From Rallus limicola (Eukaryota; Chordata; Aves; Gruiformes; Rallidae): a stretch of 64,000 bases of DNA. Location of the stretch: positions 43,376-107,375 of the forward strand of contig JAKCOZ010000629.1 in the NCBI GenBank assembly GCA_022605955.1, given 5' to 3'. This document shows, piece by piece, positions 22,334-35,500 of this stretch (the first letter of the stretch is position 1; each line of letters starts with the position of its first letter). The translations under genes were made by a program, and so were the position numbers. The notes under the pieces were generated by a model, which was not told the DNA's origin, did no database searches, and saw nothing but the letters and a program-made list of their open reading frames with translations.

Positions 22334-24709
22334 GGCGAGCTATGCCTTTCAGGCCTAGCTTCTTTACTTTGGGAGTTATTGCTGGACGTTTAGCATGTTC
22401 TGAACTGCAGTCTGCTAGGGCCGAGAAAAGCACCGTAGGAGGTTCCAGGCATGTTCCCTCTTTCCAGGCAAAGGAAAAGGCTGAGAGCCAAAGTGACAGG
22501 GTCTGCTCGTGTGTCCTGTTAGGAGGTTTCAGAGGAGCTATGCCTTTCAGGCCTAGCTTCTTTACTTTGGGAGTTATTGCTGGACGTTTAGCATGTTTTG
22601 AACTGCAGTCTGCTAGGGCCGAGAAAAGCACCGTAGGAGGTTCCAGGCATGTTCCCTCTTTCCAGGCAAAGGAAAAGGCTGAGAGCCAAAGTGACAGGGT
22701 CTGCTCGTGTGTCCTGTCAGGAGGTTTCAGACAAGCTATGCCTTTCAGGCCTAGCTTCTTTACTTTGGGAGTTATTGCTGGACGTTTAGCATGTTTTGAA
22801 CTGCAGTCTGCTAGGGCCGAGAAAAGCACCGTAGGAGGTTCCAGGCATGTTCCCTCTTTCCAGGCAAAGGAAAAGGCTGAGAGCCAAAGTGACAGGGTCT
22901 GCTCGTGTATCCTGTTAGGAGGTTTCAGACAAGCTATGCCTTTCAGGCCTAGCTTCTTTACTTTGGGAGTTATTGCTGGACGTTGAGCATGTTTTGAACT
23001 GCAGTCTGCTAGGGCCGAGAAAAGCACCGTAGGAGGTTCCAGGCATGTTCCCTCTTTCCAGGCAAAGGAAAAGGCTGAGAGCCAAAGTGACAGGGTCTGC
23101 TCGTGTGTCCTGTTAGGAGGTTTCAGACAAGCTATGCCTTTCAGGCCTAGCTTCTTTACTTTGGGAGTTATTGCTGGACGTTTAGCATGTTTTGAACTGC
23201 AGTCTGCTAGGGCCGAGAAAAGCACCGTAGGAGGTTCCAGGCATGTTCCCTCTTTCCAGGCAAAGGAAAAGGCTGAGAGCCAAAGTGACAGGGTCTGCTC
23301 GTGTGTCCTGTTAGGAGGTTTCAGACAAGCTATGCCTTTCAGGCCTAGCTTCTTTACTTTGGGAGTTATTGCTGGACGTTTAGCATGTTTTGAACTGCAG
23401 TCTGCTAGGGCCGAGAAAAGCACCGTAGGAGGTTCCAGGCATGTTCCCTCTTTCCAGGCAAAGGAAAAGGCTGAGAGCCAAAGTGACAGGGTCTGCTCGT
23501 GTGTCCTGTTAGGAGGTTTCAGACAAGCTATGCCTTTCAGGCCTAGCTTCTTTACTTTGGGAGTTATTGCTGGACGTTTAGCATGTTTTGAACTGCAGTC
23601 TGCTAGGGCCGAGAAAAGCACCGTAGGAGGTTCCAGGCATGTTCCCTCTTTCCAGGCAAAGGAAAAGGCTGAGAGCCAAAGTGACAGGGTCTGCTCGTGT
23701 GTCCTGTTAGGGGGTTTCAGACAAGCTATGCCTTTCAGGCCTAGCTTCTTTACTTTGGGAGTTATTGCTGGACGTTTAGCATGTTTTGAACTGCAGTCTG
23801 CTAGGGCCGAGAAAAGCACCGTAGGAGGTTCCAGGCATGTTCCCTCTTTCCAGGCAAAGGAAAAGGCTGAGAGCCAAAGTGACAGGGTCTGCTCGTGTGT
23901 CCTGTTAGGGGGTTTCAGACAAGCTATGCCTTTCAGGCCTAGCTTCTTTACTTTGGGAGTTATTGCTGGACGTTTAGCATGTTTTGAACTGCAGTCTGCT
24001 AGGGCCGAGAAAAGCACCGTAGGAGGTTCCAGGCATGTTCCCTCTTTCCAGGCAAAGGAAAAGGCTGAGAGCCAAAGTGACAGGGTCTGCTCGTGTGTCC
24101 TGTTAGGAGGTTTCAGACAAGCTATGCCTTTCAGGCCTAGCTTCTTTACTTTGGGAGTTATTGCTGGACGTTTAGCATGTTTTGAACTGCAGTCTGCTAG
24201 GGCCGAGAAAAGCACCGTAGGAGGTTCCAGGCATGTTCCCTCTTTCCAGGCAAAGGAAAAGGCTGAGAGCCAAAGTGACATGGTCTGCTCGTGTGTCCTG
24301 TTAGGAGGTTTCAGGCAAGCTATGCCTTTCAGGCCTAGCTTCATTACTTTGGGAGTTATTGCTGGACGTTTAGCATGTTTTGAACTGCAGTCTGCTAGGG
24401 CCGAGAAAAGCACCGTAGGAGGTTCCAGGCATGTTCCCTCTTTCCAGGCAAAGGAAAAGGCTGAGAGCCAAAGTGACAGGGTCTGCTCGTGTGTCCTGTT
24501 AGGAGGTTTCAGACAAGCTATGCCTTTCAGGCCTAGCTTCTTTACTTTGGGAGTTATTGCTGGACGTTTAGCATGTTTTGAACTGCAGTCTGCTAGGGCC
24601 GAGAAAAGCACCGTAGGAGGTTCCAGGCATGTTCCCTCTTTCCAGGCAAAGGAAAAGGCTGAGAGCCAAAGTGACAGGGTCTGCTCGTGTGTCCTGTTAG
24701 GAGGTTTCA
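22334..24709 (+). repeat. HOR 12-mer (2376 bp), copy A
   Basis: Begins with the same five-marker cassette (22334-22910). It continues with TGA/GAACTG at 22984, a GGGGG doublet from 23709, GACATGG near 24268, CAGGCAAG near 24313 and CTTCATTAC near 24341. All recur 2376 bases later (12 x 198). Confidence 0.85.
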
Positions 24710-27085
24710 GGCGAGCTATGCCTTTCAGGCCTAGCTTCTTTACTTTGGGAGTTATTGCTGGACGTTTAGCATGTTCTGAACTGCAGTCTGCTAGGGCCGA
24801 GAAAAGCACCGTAGGAGGTTCCAGGCATGTTCCCTCTTTCCAGGCAAAGGAAAAGGCTGAGAGCCAAAGTGACAGGGTCTGCTCGTGTGTCCTGTTAGGA
24901 GGTTTCAGAGGAGCTATGCCTTTCAGGCCTAGCTTCTTTACTTTGGGAGTTATTGCTGGACGTTTAGCATGTTTTGAACTGCAGTCTGCTAGGGCCGAGA
25001 AAAGCACCGTAGGAGGTTCCAGGCATGTTCCCTCTTTCCAGGCAAAGGAAAAGGCTGAGAGCCAAAGTGACAGGGTCTGCTCGTGTGTCCTGTCAGGAGG
25101 TTTCAGACAAGCTATGCCTTTCAGGCCTAGCTTCTTTACTTTGGGAGTTATTGCTGGACGTTTAGCATGTTTTGAACTGCAGTCTGCTAGGGCCGAGAAA
25201 AGCACCGTAGGAGGTTCCAGGCATGTTCCCTCTTTCCAGGCAAAGGAAAAGGCTGAGAGCCAAAGTGACAGGGTCTGCTCGTGTATCCTGTTAGGAGGTT
25301 TCAGACAAGCTATGCCTTTCAGGCCTAGCTTCTTTACTTTGGGAGTTATTGCTGGACGTTGAGCATGTTTTGAACTGCAGTCTGCTAGGGCCGAGAAAAG
25401 CACCGTAGGAGGTTCCAGGCATGTTCCCTCTTTCCAGGCAAAGGAAAAGGCTGAGAGCCAAAGTGACAGGGTCTGCTCGTGTGTCCTGTTAGGAGGTTTC
25501 AGACAAGCTATGCCTTTCAGGCCTAGCTTCTTTACTTTGGGAGTTATTGCTGGACGTTTAGCATGTTTTGAACTGCAGTCTGCTAGGGCCGAGAAAAGCA
25601 CCGTAGGAGGTTCCAGGCATGTTCCCTCTTTCCAGGCAAAGGAAAAGGCTGAGAGCCAAAGTGACAGGGTCTGCTCGTGTGTCCTGTTAGGAGGTTTCAG
25701 ACAAGCTATGCCTTTCAGGCCTAGCTTCTTTACTTTGGGAGTTATTGCTGGACGTTTAGCATGTTTTGAACTGCAGTCTGCTAGGGCCGAGAAAAGCACC
25801 GTAGGAGGTTCCAGGCATGTTCCCTCTTTCCAGGCAAAGGAAAAGGCTGAGAGCCAAAGTGACAGGGTCTGCTCGTGTGTCCTGTTAGGAGGTTTCAGAC
25901 AAGCTATGCCTTTCAGGCCTAGCTTCTTTACTTTGGGAGTTATTGCTGGACGTTTAGCATGTTTTGAACTGCAGTCTGCTAGGGCCGAGAAAAGCACCGT
26001 AGGAGGTTCCAGGCATGTTCCCTCTTTCCAGGCAAAGGAAAAGGCTGAGAGCCAAAGTGACAGGGTCTGCTCGTGTGTCCTGTTAGGGGGTTTCAGACAA
26101 GCTATGCCTTTCAGGCCTAGCTTCTTTACTTTGGGAGTTATTGCTGGACGTTTAGCATGTTTTGAACTGCAGTCTGCTAGGGCCGAGAAAAGCACCGTAG
26201 GAGGTTCCAGGCATGTTCCCTCTTTCCAGGCAAAGGAAAAGGCTGAGAGCCAAAGTGACAGGGTCTGCTCGTGTGTCCAGTTAGGGGGTTTCAGACAAGC
26301 TATGCCTTTCAGGCCTAGCTTCTTTACTTTGGGAGTTATTGCTGGACGTTTAGCATGTTTTGAACTGCAGTCTGCTAGGGCCGAGAAAAGCACCGTAGGA
26401 GGTTCCAGGCATGTTCCCTCTTTCCAGGCAAAGGAAAAGGCTGAGAGCCAAAGTGACAGGGTCTGCTCGTGTGTCCTGTTAGGAGGTTTCAGACAAGCTA
26501 TGCCTTTCAGGCCTAGCTTCTTTACTTTGGGAGTTATTGCTGGACGTTTAGCATGTTTTGAACTGCAGTCTGCTAGGGCCGAGAAAAGCACCGTAGGAGG
26601 TTCCAGGCATGTTCCCTATTTCCAGGCAAAGGAAAAGGCTGAGAGCCAAAGTGACATGGTCTGCTCGTGTGTCCTGTTAGGAGGTTTCAGGCAAGCTATG
26701 CCTTTCAGGCCTAGCTTCATTACTTTGGGAGTTATTGCTGGACGTTTAGCATGTTTTGAACTGCAGTCTGCTAGGGCCGAGAAAAGCACCGTAGGAGGTT
26801 CCAGGCATGTTCCCTCTTTCCAGGCAAAGGAAAAGGCTGAGAGCCAAAGTGACAGGGTCTGCTCGTGTGTCCTGTTAGGAGGTTTCAGACAAGCTATGCC
26901 TTTCAGGCCTAGCTTCTTTACTTTGGGAGTTATTGCTGGACGTTTAGCATGTTTTGAACTGCAGTCTGCTAGGGCCGAGAAAAGCACCGTAGGAGGTTCC
27001 AGGCATGTTCCCTCTTTCCAGGCAAAGGAAAAGGCTGAGAGCCAAAGTGACAGGGTCTGCTCGTGTGTCCTGTTAGGAGGTTTCA
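24710..27085 (+). repeat. HOR 12-mer (2376 bp), copy B
   Basis: Markers at 24710, 25360, 26085, 26644, 26689 and 26717 mirror the previous block. Two private changes distinguish it: CCAGTTAGG near 26278 and CCCTATTTCC near 26617. At 27085 the next cassette is missing and ordinary monomers resume. Confidence 0.85.
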
Positions 27086-28400
27086 GACAAGCTATGCCTT
27101 TCAGGCCTAGCTTCTTTACTTTGGGAGTTATTGCTGGACGTTTAGCATGTTTTGAACTGCAGTCTGCTAGGGCCGAGAAAAGCACCGTAGGAGGTTCCAG
27201 GCATGTTCCCTCTTTCCAGGCAAAGGAAAAGGCTGAGAGCCAAAGTGACAGGGTCTGCTCGTGTGTCCTGTTAGGAGGTTTCAGACAAGCTATGCCTTTC
27301 AGGCCTAGCTTCTTTACTTTGGGAGTTATTGCTGGACGTTTTGCATGTTTTGAACTGCAGTCTGCTAGGGCCGAGAAAAGCACCGTAGGAGGTTCCAGGC
27401 ATGTTCCCTCTTTCCAGGCAAAGGAAAAGGCTGAGAGCCAAAGTGACAGGGTCTGCTCGTGTGTCCTGTTAGGGGGTTTCAGACAAGCTATGCCTTTCAG
27501 GCCTAGCTTCTTTACTTTGGGAGTTATTGCTGGACGTTTAGCATGTTTTGAACTGCAGTCTGCTAGGGCCGAGAAAAGCACCGTAGGAGGTTCCAGGGAT
27601 GTTCCCTCTTTCCAGGCAAAGGAAAAGGCTGAGAGCCAAAGTGACAGGGTCTGCTCGTGTGTCCTGTTAGGGGGTTTCAGACAAGCTATGCCTTTCAGGC
27701 CTAGCTTCTTTACTTTGGGAGTTATTGCTGGACGTTTAGCATGTTTTGAACTGCAGTCTGCTAGGGCCGAGAAAAGCACCGTAGGAGGTTCCAGGCATGT
27801 TCCCTCTTTCCAGGCAAAGGAAAAGGCTGAGAGCCAAAGTGACAGGGTCTGCTCGTGTGTCCTGTTAGGAGGTTTCCGACGAGCTATGCCTTTCAGGCCT
27901 AGCTTCTTTACTTTGGGAGTTATTGCTGGACGTTTAGCATGTTTTGAACTGCAGTCTGCTAGGGCCGAGAAAAGCACCGTAGGAGGTTCCAGGCATGTTC
28001 CCTCTTTCCAGGCAAAGGAAAAGGCTGAGAGCCAAAGTGACAGGGTCTGCTCGTGTGTCCTGTTAGGAGGTTTCAGACAAGCTATGCCTTTCAGGCCTAG
28101 CTTCTTTACTTTGGGAGTTATTGCTGGACGTTTAGCATGTTTTGAACTGCAGTCTGCTAGGGCCGAGAAAAGCACCGTAGGAGGTTCCAGGCATGTTCCC
28201 TCTTTCCAGGCAAAGGAAAAGGCTGAGAGCCAAAGTGACAGGGTCTGCTCGTGTGTCCTGTTAGGAGGTTTCAGACAAGCTATGCCTTTCAGGCCTAGCT
28301 TCTTTACTTTGGGAGTTATTGCTGGACGTTTAGCATGTTTTGAACTGCAGTCTGCTAGGGCCGAGAAAAGCACCGTAGGAGGTTCCAGGCATGTTCCCTC
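27086..28400 (+). repeat. Satellite monomers between HOR blocks
   Basis: Six to seven monomers with private changes GTTTTGCATG near 27340 and CCAGGGATG near 27597, and a GGGGG doublet near 27471 and 27669. TTTCCGACGAG near 27876 is also seen near 38963 and 42725. Its CpG-decayed form TTTCTGACGAG occupies the corresponding place 3564 bases later, near 31440. Confidence 0.8.
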
Positions 28401-31400
28401 TTTTCAGGCAAAGGAAAAGGCTGAGAGCCAAAGTGACAGGGTCTGGTCGTGTGTCCTGTTAGGAGGTTTCAGACAAGCTATGCCTTTCAGGCCTAGCTTC
28501 TTTACTTTGGGAGTTATTGCTGGACGTTTAGCATGTTTTGAACTGCAGTCTGCTAGGTCCGAGAAAAGCACCGTAGGAGGTTCCAGGCATGTTCCCTCTT
28601 TCCAGGCAAAGGAAAAGGCTGAGAGCCAAAGTGACAGGGTCTGCTCGTGTGTCCTGTTAGGAGGTTTCAGACAAGCTATGCCTTTCAGGCCTAGCTTCTT
28701 TACTTTGGGAGTTATTGCTGGACGTTTAGCATGTTTTGAACTGCAGTCTGCTAGGGCCGAGCAAAGCACCGTAGGAGGTTCCAGGCATGTTCCCTCTTTC
28801 CAGGCAAAGGAAAAGGCTGAGAGCCAAAGTGACAGGGTCTGCTCGTGTGTCCTGTTAGGAGGTTTCAGACAAGCTATGCCTTTCAGGCCTAGCTTCTTTA
28901 CTTTGGGAGTTATTGCTGGACGTTTAGCATGTTTTGAACTGCAGTCTGCTAGGGCCGAGAAAAGCACCGTAGGAGGTTCCAGGCATGTTCCCTCTTTCCA
29001 GGCAAAGGAAAAGGCTGAGAGCCAAAGTGACAGGGTCTGCTCGTGTGTCCTGTTAGGAGGTTTCAGACAAGCTATGCCTTTCAGGCCTAGCTTCTTTACT
29101 TTGGGAGTTATTGCTGGACGTTTAGCATGTTTTGAACTGCAGTCTGCTAGGGCCGAGAAAAGCACCGTAGGAGGTTCCAGGCATGTTCCCTCTTTCCAGG
29201 CAAAGGAAAAGGCTGAGAGCCAAAGTGACAGGGTCTGCTCGTGTGTCCTGTTAGGGGGTTTCAGACAAGCTATGCCTTTCAGGCCTAGCTTCTTTACTTT
29301 GGGAGTTATTGCTGGACGTTTAGCATGTTTTGAACTGCAGTCTGCTAGGGCCGAGAAAAGCACCGTAGGAGGTTCCAGGCATGTTCCCTCTTTCCAGGCA
29401 AAGGAAAAGGCTGAGAGCCAAAGTGACAGGGTCTGCTCGTGTGTCCTGTTAGGGGGTTTCAGACAAGCTATGCCTTTCAGGCCTAGCTTCTTTACTTTGG
29501 GAGTTATTGCTGGACGTTTAGCATGTTTTGAACTGCAGTCTGCTAGGGCCGAGAAAAGCACCGTAGGAGGTTCCAGGCATGTTCCCTCTTTCCAGGCAAA
29601 GGAAAAGGCTGAGAGCCAAAGTGACAGGGTCTGCTCGTGTGTCCTGTTAGGAGGTTTCAGACAAGCTATGCCTTTCAGGCCTAGCTTCTTTACTTTGGGA
29701 GTTATTGCTGGACGTTTAGCATGTTTTGAACTGCAGTCTGCTAGGGCCGAGAAAAGCACCGTAGGAGGTTCCAGGCATGTTCCCTCTTTCCAGGCAAAGG
29801 AAAAGGCTGAGAGCCAAAGTGACAGGGTCTGCTCGTGTGTCCTGTTAGGAGGTTTCAGACGAGCTATGCCTTTCAGGCCTAGCTTCTTTACTTTGGGAGT
29901 TATTGCTGGACGTTTAGCATGTTTTGAACTGCAGTCTGCTAGGGCCGAGAAAAGCACCGTAGGAGGTTCCAGGCATGTTCCCTCTTTCCAGGCAAAGGAA
30001 AAGGCTGAGAGTCAAAGTGACAGGGTCTGCTCGTGTGTCCTGTTAGGAGGTTTCAGACAAGCTATGCCTTTCAGGCCTAGCTTCTTTACTTTGGGAGTTA
30101 TTGCTGGACGTTTAGCATGTTTTGAACTGCAGTCTGCTAGGGCCGAGAAAAGCACCGTAGGAGGTTCCAGGCATGTTCCCTCTTTCCAGGCAAAGGAAAA
30201 GGCTGAGAGCCAAAGTGACAGGGTCTGCTCGTGTGTCCTGTCAGGAGGTTTCAGACAAGCTATGCCTTTCAGGCCTAGCTTCTTTACTTTGGGAGTTATT
30301 GCTGGACGTTTAGCATGTTTTGAACTGCAGTCTGCTAGGGCCGAGAAAAGCACCGTAGGAGGTTCCAGGCATGTTCCCTCTTTCCAGGCAAAGGAAAAGG
30401 CTGAGAGCCAAAGTGACAGGGTCTGCTCGTGTGTCCTGTTAGGAGGTTTCAGACAAGCTATGCCTTTCAGGCCTAGCTTCTTTACTTTGGGAGTTATTGC
30501 TGGACGTTTAGCATGTTTTGAACTGCAGTCTGCTAGGGCCGAGAAAAGCACCGTAGGAGGTTCCAGGCATGTTCCCTCTTTCCAGGCAAAGGAAAAGGCT
30601 GAGAGCCAAAGTGACAGGGTCTGCTCGTGTGTCCTGTTAGGAGGTTTCAGACAAGCTATGCCTTTCAGGCCTAGCTTCTTTACTTTGGGAGTTATTGCTG
30701 GACGTTTAGCATGTTTTGAACTGCAGTCTGCTAGGGCCGAGAAAAGCACCGTAGGAGGTTCCAGGCATGTTCCCTCTTTCCAGGCAAAGGAAAAGGCTGA
30801 GAGCCAAAGTGACCGGGTCTGCTCGTGTGTCCTGTTAGGAGGTTTCAGACGAGCTATGCCTTTCAGGCCTAGCTTCTTTACTTTGGGAGTTATTGCTGGA
30901 CGTTGAGCATGTTTTGAAGTGCAGTCTGCTAGGGCCGAGAAAAGCACCGTAGGAGGTTCCAGGCATGTTCCCTCTTTCCAGGCAAAGGAAAAGGCTGAGA
31001 GCCAAAGTGACAGGGTCTGCTCGTGTGTCCTGTTAGGAGGTTTCAGACGAGCTATGCCTTTCAGGCCTAGCTTCTTTACTTTGGGAGTTATTGCTGGACG
31101 TTTAGCATGTTTTGAACTGCAGTCTGCTAGGGCCGAGAAAAGCACCGTAGGAGGTTCCAGGCATGTTCCCTCTTTCCAGGCAAAGGAAAAGGCTGAGAGC
31201 CAAAGTGACAGGGTCTGCTCGTGTGTCCTGTTAGGAGGTTTCAGACAAGCTATGCCTTTCAGGCCTAGCTTCTTTACTTTGGGAGTTATTGCTGGACGTT
31301 TAGCATGTTTTGAACTGCAGTCTGCTAGGGCCGAGAAAAGCACCGTAGGAGGTTCCAGGCATGTTCCCTCTTTCCAGGCAAAGGAAAAGGCTGAGAGCCA

Positions 31401-31964
31401 AAGTGACAGGGTCTGCTCGTGTGTCCTGTTAGGAGGTTTCTGACGAGCTATGCCTTTCAGGCCTAGCTTCTTTACTTTGGGAGTTATTGCTGGACGTTTA
31501 GCATGTTTTGAAGTGCAGTCTGCTAGGGCCGAGAAAAGCACCGTAGGAGGTTCCAGGCATGTTCCCTCTTTCCAGGCAAAGGAAAAGGCTGAGAGCCAAA
31601 GTGACAGGGTCTGCTCGTGTGTCCTGTTTGGAGGTTTCAGACAAGCTATGCCTTTCAGGCCTAGCTTCTTTACTTTGGGAGTTATTGCTGGACGTTTAGC
31701 ATGTTTTGAACTGCAGTCTGCTAGGGCCGAGAAAAGCACCGTAGGAGGTTCCAGGCATGTTCCCTCTTTCCAGGCAAAGGAAAAGGCTGAGAGCCAAAGT
31801 GACAGGGTCTGCTCGTGTGTCCTGTTAGGAGGTTTCAGACAAGCTATGCCTTTCAGGCCTAGCTTCTTTACTTTGGGAGTTATTGCTGGACGTTTAGCAT
31901 GTTTTGAACTGCAGTCTGCTAGGGCCGAGAAAAGCACCGTAGGAGGTTCCAGGCATGTTCCCTC
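28401..31964 (+). repeat. HOR 18-mer (3564 bp), copy A
   Basis: Markers in order: CTTTTCAGG (28401), TCTGGTCG (28442), TAGGTCCGAG (near 28556), GAGCAAAG (28760), GGGGG doublet (29251, 29449), CAGACGAG (29858), GAGTC (30009), TGTCAGG (near 30238), GACCGGG (near 30812), TGA/GAAGTG (30904/30919), TTTCTGACGAG (near 31440), GAAGTG (31511) and TGTTTGG (near 31627). Each has a partner at +3564. Confidence 0.9.
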
Positions 31965-34900
31965 TTTTCAGGCAAAGGAAAAGGCTGAGAGCCAAAGTGA
32001 CAGGGTCTGGTCGTGTGTCCTGTTAGGAGGTTTCAGACAAGCTATGCCTTTCAGGCCTAGCTTCTTTACTTTGGGAGTTATTGCTGGACGTTTAGCATGT
32101 TTTGAACTGCAGTCTGCTAGGTCCGAGAAAAGCACCGTAGGAGGTTCCAGGCATGTTCCCTCTTTCCAGGCAAAGGAAAAGGCTGAGAGCCAAAGTGACA
32201 GGGTCTGCTCGTGTGTCCTGTTAGGAGGTTTCAGACAAGCTATGCCTTTCAGGCCTAGCTTCTTTACTTTGGGAGTTATTGCTGGACGTTTAGCATGTTT
32301 TGAACTGCAGTCTGCTAGGGCCGAGCAAAGCACCGTAGGAGGTTCCAGGCATGTTCCCTCTTTCCAGGCAAAGGAAAAGGCTGAGAGCCAAAGTGACAGG
32401 GTCTGCTCGTGTGTCCTGTTAGGAGGTTTCAGACAAGCTATGCCTTTCAGGCCTAGCTTCTTTACTTTGGGAGTTATTGCTGGACGTTTAGCATGTTTTG
32501 AACTGCAGTCTGCTAGGGCCGAGAAAAGCACCGTAGGAGGTTCCAGGCATGTTCCCTCTTTCCAGGCAAAGGAAAAGGCTGAGAGCCAAAGTGACAGGGT
32601 CTGCTCGTGTGTCCTGTTAGGAGGTTTCAGACAAGCTATGCCTTTCAGGCCTAGCTTCTTTACTTTGGGAGTTATTGCTGGACGTTTAGCATGTTTTGAA
32701 CTGCAGTCTGCTAGGGCCGAGAAAAGCACCGTAGGAGGTTCCAGGCATGTTCCCTCTTTCCAGGCAAAGGAAAAGGCTGAGAGCCAAAGTGACAGGGTCT
32801 GCTCGTGTGTCCTGTTAGGGGGTTTCAGACAAGCTATGCCTTTCAGGCCTAGCTTCTTTACTTTGGGAGTTATTGCTGGACGTTTAGCATGTTTTGAACT
32901 GCAGTCTGCTAGGGCCGAGAAAAGCACCGTAGGAGGTTCCAGGCATGTTCCCTCTTTCCAGGCAAAGGAAAAGGCTGAGAGCCAAAGTGACAGGGTCTGC
33001 TCGTGTGTCCTGTTAGGGGGTTTCAGACAAGCTATGCCTTTCAGGCCTAGCTTCTTTACTTTGGGAGTTATTGCTGGACGTTTAGCATGTTTTGAACTGC
33101 AGTCTGCTAGGGCCGAGAAAAGCACCGTAGGAGGTTCCAGGCATGTTCCCTCTTTCCAGGCAAAGGAAAAGGCTGAGAGCCAAAGTGACAGGGTCTGCTC
33201 GTGTGTCCTGTTAGGAGGTTTCAGACAAGCTATGCCTTTCAGGCCTAGCTTCTTTACTTTGGGAGTTATTGCTGGACGTTTAGCATGTTTTGAACTGCAG
33301 TCTGCTAGGGCCGAGAAAAGCACCGTAGGAGGTTCCAGGCATGTTCCCTCTTTCCAGGCAAAGGAAAAGGCTGAGAGCCAAAGTGACAGGGTCTGCTCGT
33401 GTGTCCTGTTAGGAGGTTTCAGACGAGCTATGCCTTTCAGGCCTAGCTTCTTTACTTTGGGAGTTATTGCTGGACGTTTAGCATGTTTTGAACTGCAGTC
33501 TGCTAGGGCCGAGAAAAGCACCGTAGGAGGTTCCAGGCATGTTCCCTCTTTCCAGGCAAAGGAAAAGGCTGAGAGTCAAAGTGACAGGGTCTGCTCGTGT
33601 GTCCTGTTAGGAGGTTTCAGACAAGCTATGCCTTTCAGGCCTAGCTTCTTTACTTTGGGAGTTATTGCTGGACGTTTAGCATGTTTTGAACTGCAGTCTG
33701 CTAGGGCCGAGAAAAGCACCGTAGGAGGTTCCAGGCATGTTCCCTCTTTCCAGGCAAAGGAAAAGGCTGAGAGCCAAAGTGACAGGGTCTGCTCGTGTGT
33801 CCTGTCAGGAGGTTTCAGACAAGCTATGCCTTTCAGGCCTAGCTTCTTTACTTTGGGAGTTATTGCTGGACGTTTAGCATGTTTTGAACTGCAGTCTGCT
33901 AGGGCCGAGAAAAGCACCGTAGGAGGTTCCAGGCATGTTCCCTCTTTCCAGGCAAAGGAAAAGGCTGAGAGCCAAAGTGACAGGGTCTGCTCGTGTGTCC
34001 TGTTAGGAGGTTTCAGACAAGCTATGCCTTTCAGGCCTAGCTTCTTTACTTTGGGAGTTATTGCTGGACGTTTAGCATGTTTTGAACTGCAGTCTGCTAG
34101 GGCCGAGAAAAGCACCGTAGGAGGTTCCAGGCATGTTCCCTCTTTCCAGGCAAAGGAAAAGGCTGAGAGCCAAAGTGACAGGGTCTGCTCGTGTGTCCTG
34201 TTAGGAGGTTTCAGACAAGCTATGCCTTTCAGGCCTAGCTTCTTTACTTTGGGAGTTATTGCTGGACGTTTAGCATGTTTTGAACTGCAGTCTGCTAGGG
34301 CCGAGAAAAGCACCGTAGGAGGTTCCAGGCATGTTCCCTCTTTCCAGGCAAAGGAAAAGGCTGAGAGCCAAAGTGACCGGGTCTGCTCGTGTGTCCTGTT
34401 AGGAGGTTTCAGACGAGCTATGCCTTTCAGGCCTAGCTTCTTTACTTTGGGAGTTATTGCTGGACGTTGAGCATGTTTTGAAGTGCAGTCTGCTAGGGCC
34501 GAGAAAAGCACCGTAGGAGGTTCCAGGCATGTTCCCTCTTTCCAGGCAAAGGAAAAGGCTGAGAGCCAAAGTGACAGGGTCTGCTCGTGTGTCCTGTTAG
34601 GAGGTTTCAGACGAGCTATGCCTTTCAGGCCTAGCTTCTTTACTTTGGGAGTTATTGCTGGACGTTTAGCATGTTTTGAACTGCAGTCTGCTAGGGCCGA
34701 GAAAAGCACCGTAGGAGGTTCCAGGCATGTTCCCTCTTTCCAGGCAAAGGAAAAGGCTGAGAGCCAAAGTGACAGGGTCTGCTCGTGTGTCCTGTTAGGA
34801 GGTTTCAGACAAGCTATGCCTTTCAGGCCTAGCTTCTTTACTTTGGGAGTTATTGCTGGACGTTTAGCATGTTTTGAACTGCAGTCTGCTAGGGCCGAGA

Positions 34901-35500
34901 AAAGCACCGTAGGAGGTTCCAGGCATGTTCCCTCTTTCCAGGCAAAGGAAAAGGCTGAGAGCCAAAGTGACAGGGTCTGCTCGTGTGTCCTGTTAGGAGG
35001 TTTCTGACGAGCTATGCCTTTCAGGCCTAGCTTCTTTACTTTGGGAGTTATTGCTGGACGTTTAGCATGTTTTGAAGTGCAGTCTGCTAGGGCCGAGAAA
35101 AGCACCGTAGGAGGTTCCAGGCATGTTCCCTCTTTCCAGGCAAAGGAAAAGGCTGAGAGCCAAAGTGACAGGGTCTGCTCGTGTGTCCTGTTTGGAGGTT
35201 TCAGACAAGCTATGCCTTTCAGGCCTAGCTTCTTTACTTTGGGAGTTATTGCTGGACGTTTAGCATGTTTTGAACTGCAGTCTGCTAGGGCCGAGAAAAG
35301 CACCGTAGGAGGTTCCAGGCATGTTCCCTCTTTCCAGGCAAAGGAAAAGGCTGAGAGCCAAAGTGACAGGGTCTGCTCGTGTGTCCTGTTAGGAGGTTTC
35401 AGACAAGCTATGCCTTTCAGGCCTAGCTTCTTTACTTTGGGAGTTATTGCTGGACGTTTAGCATGTTTTGAACTGCAGTCTGCTAGGGCCGAGAAAAGCA
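31965..35500 (+). repeat. HOR 18-mer (3564 bp), copy B
   Basis: Every marker of copy A is reproduced at +3564, including the two rarest, TAGGTCCGAG (near 32120) and GACCGGG (near 34376). I saw no private difference on reading. The end is placed before the private AGGATG and CCTTCTTTCC changes near 35509 and 35526, where a third CTTTTCAGG would be expected and is absent. Confidence 0.9.

Noticed and set aside
30800..30825. CENP-B box, prompted by CGGG in the GACCGGG variant (also near 34376)
   Set aside because: The required TTCG at the start of the box is absent here and from the consensus, so the motif is not present.
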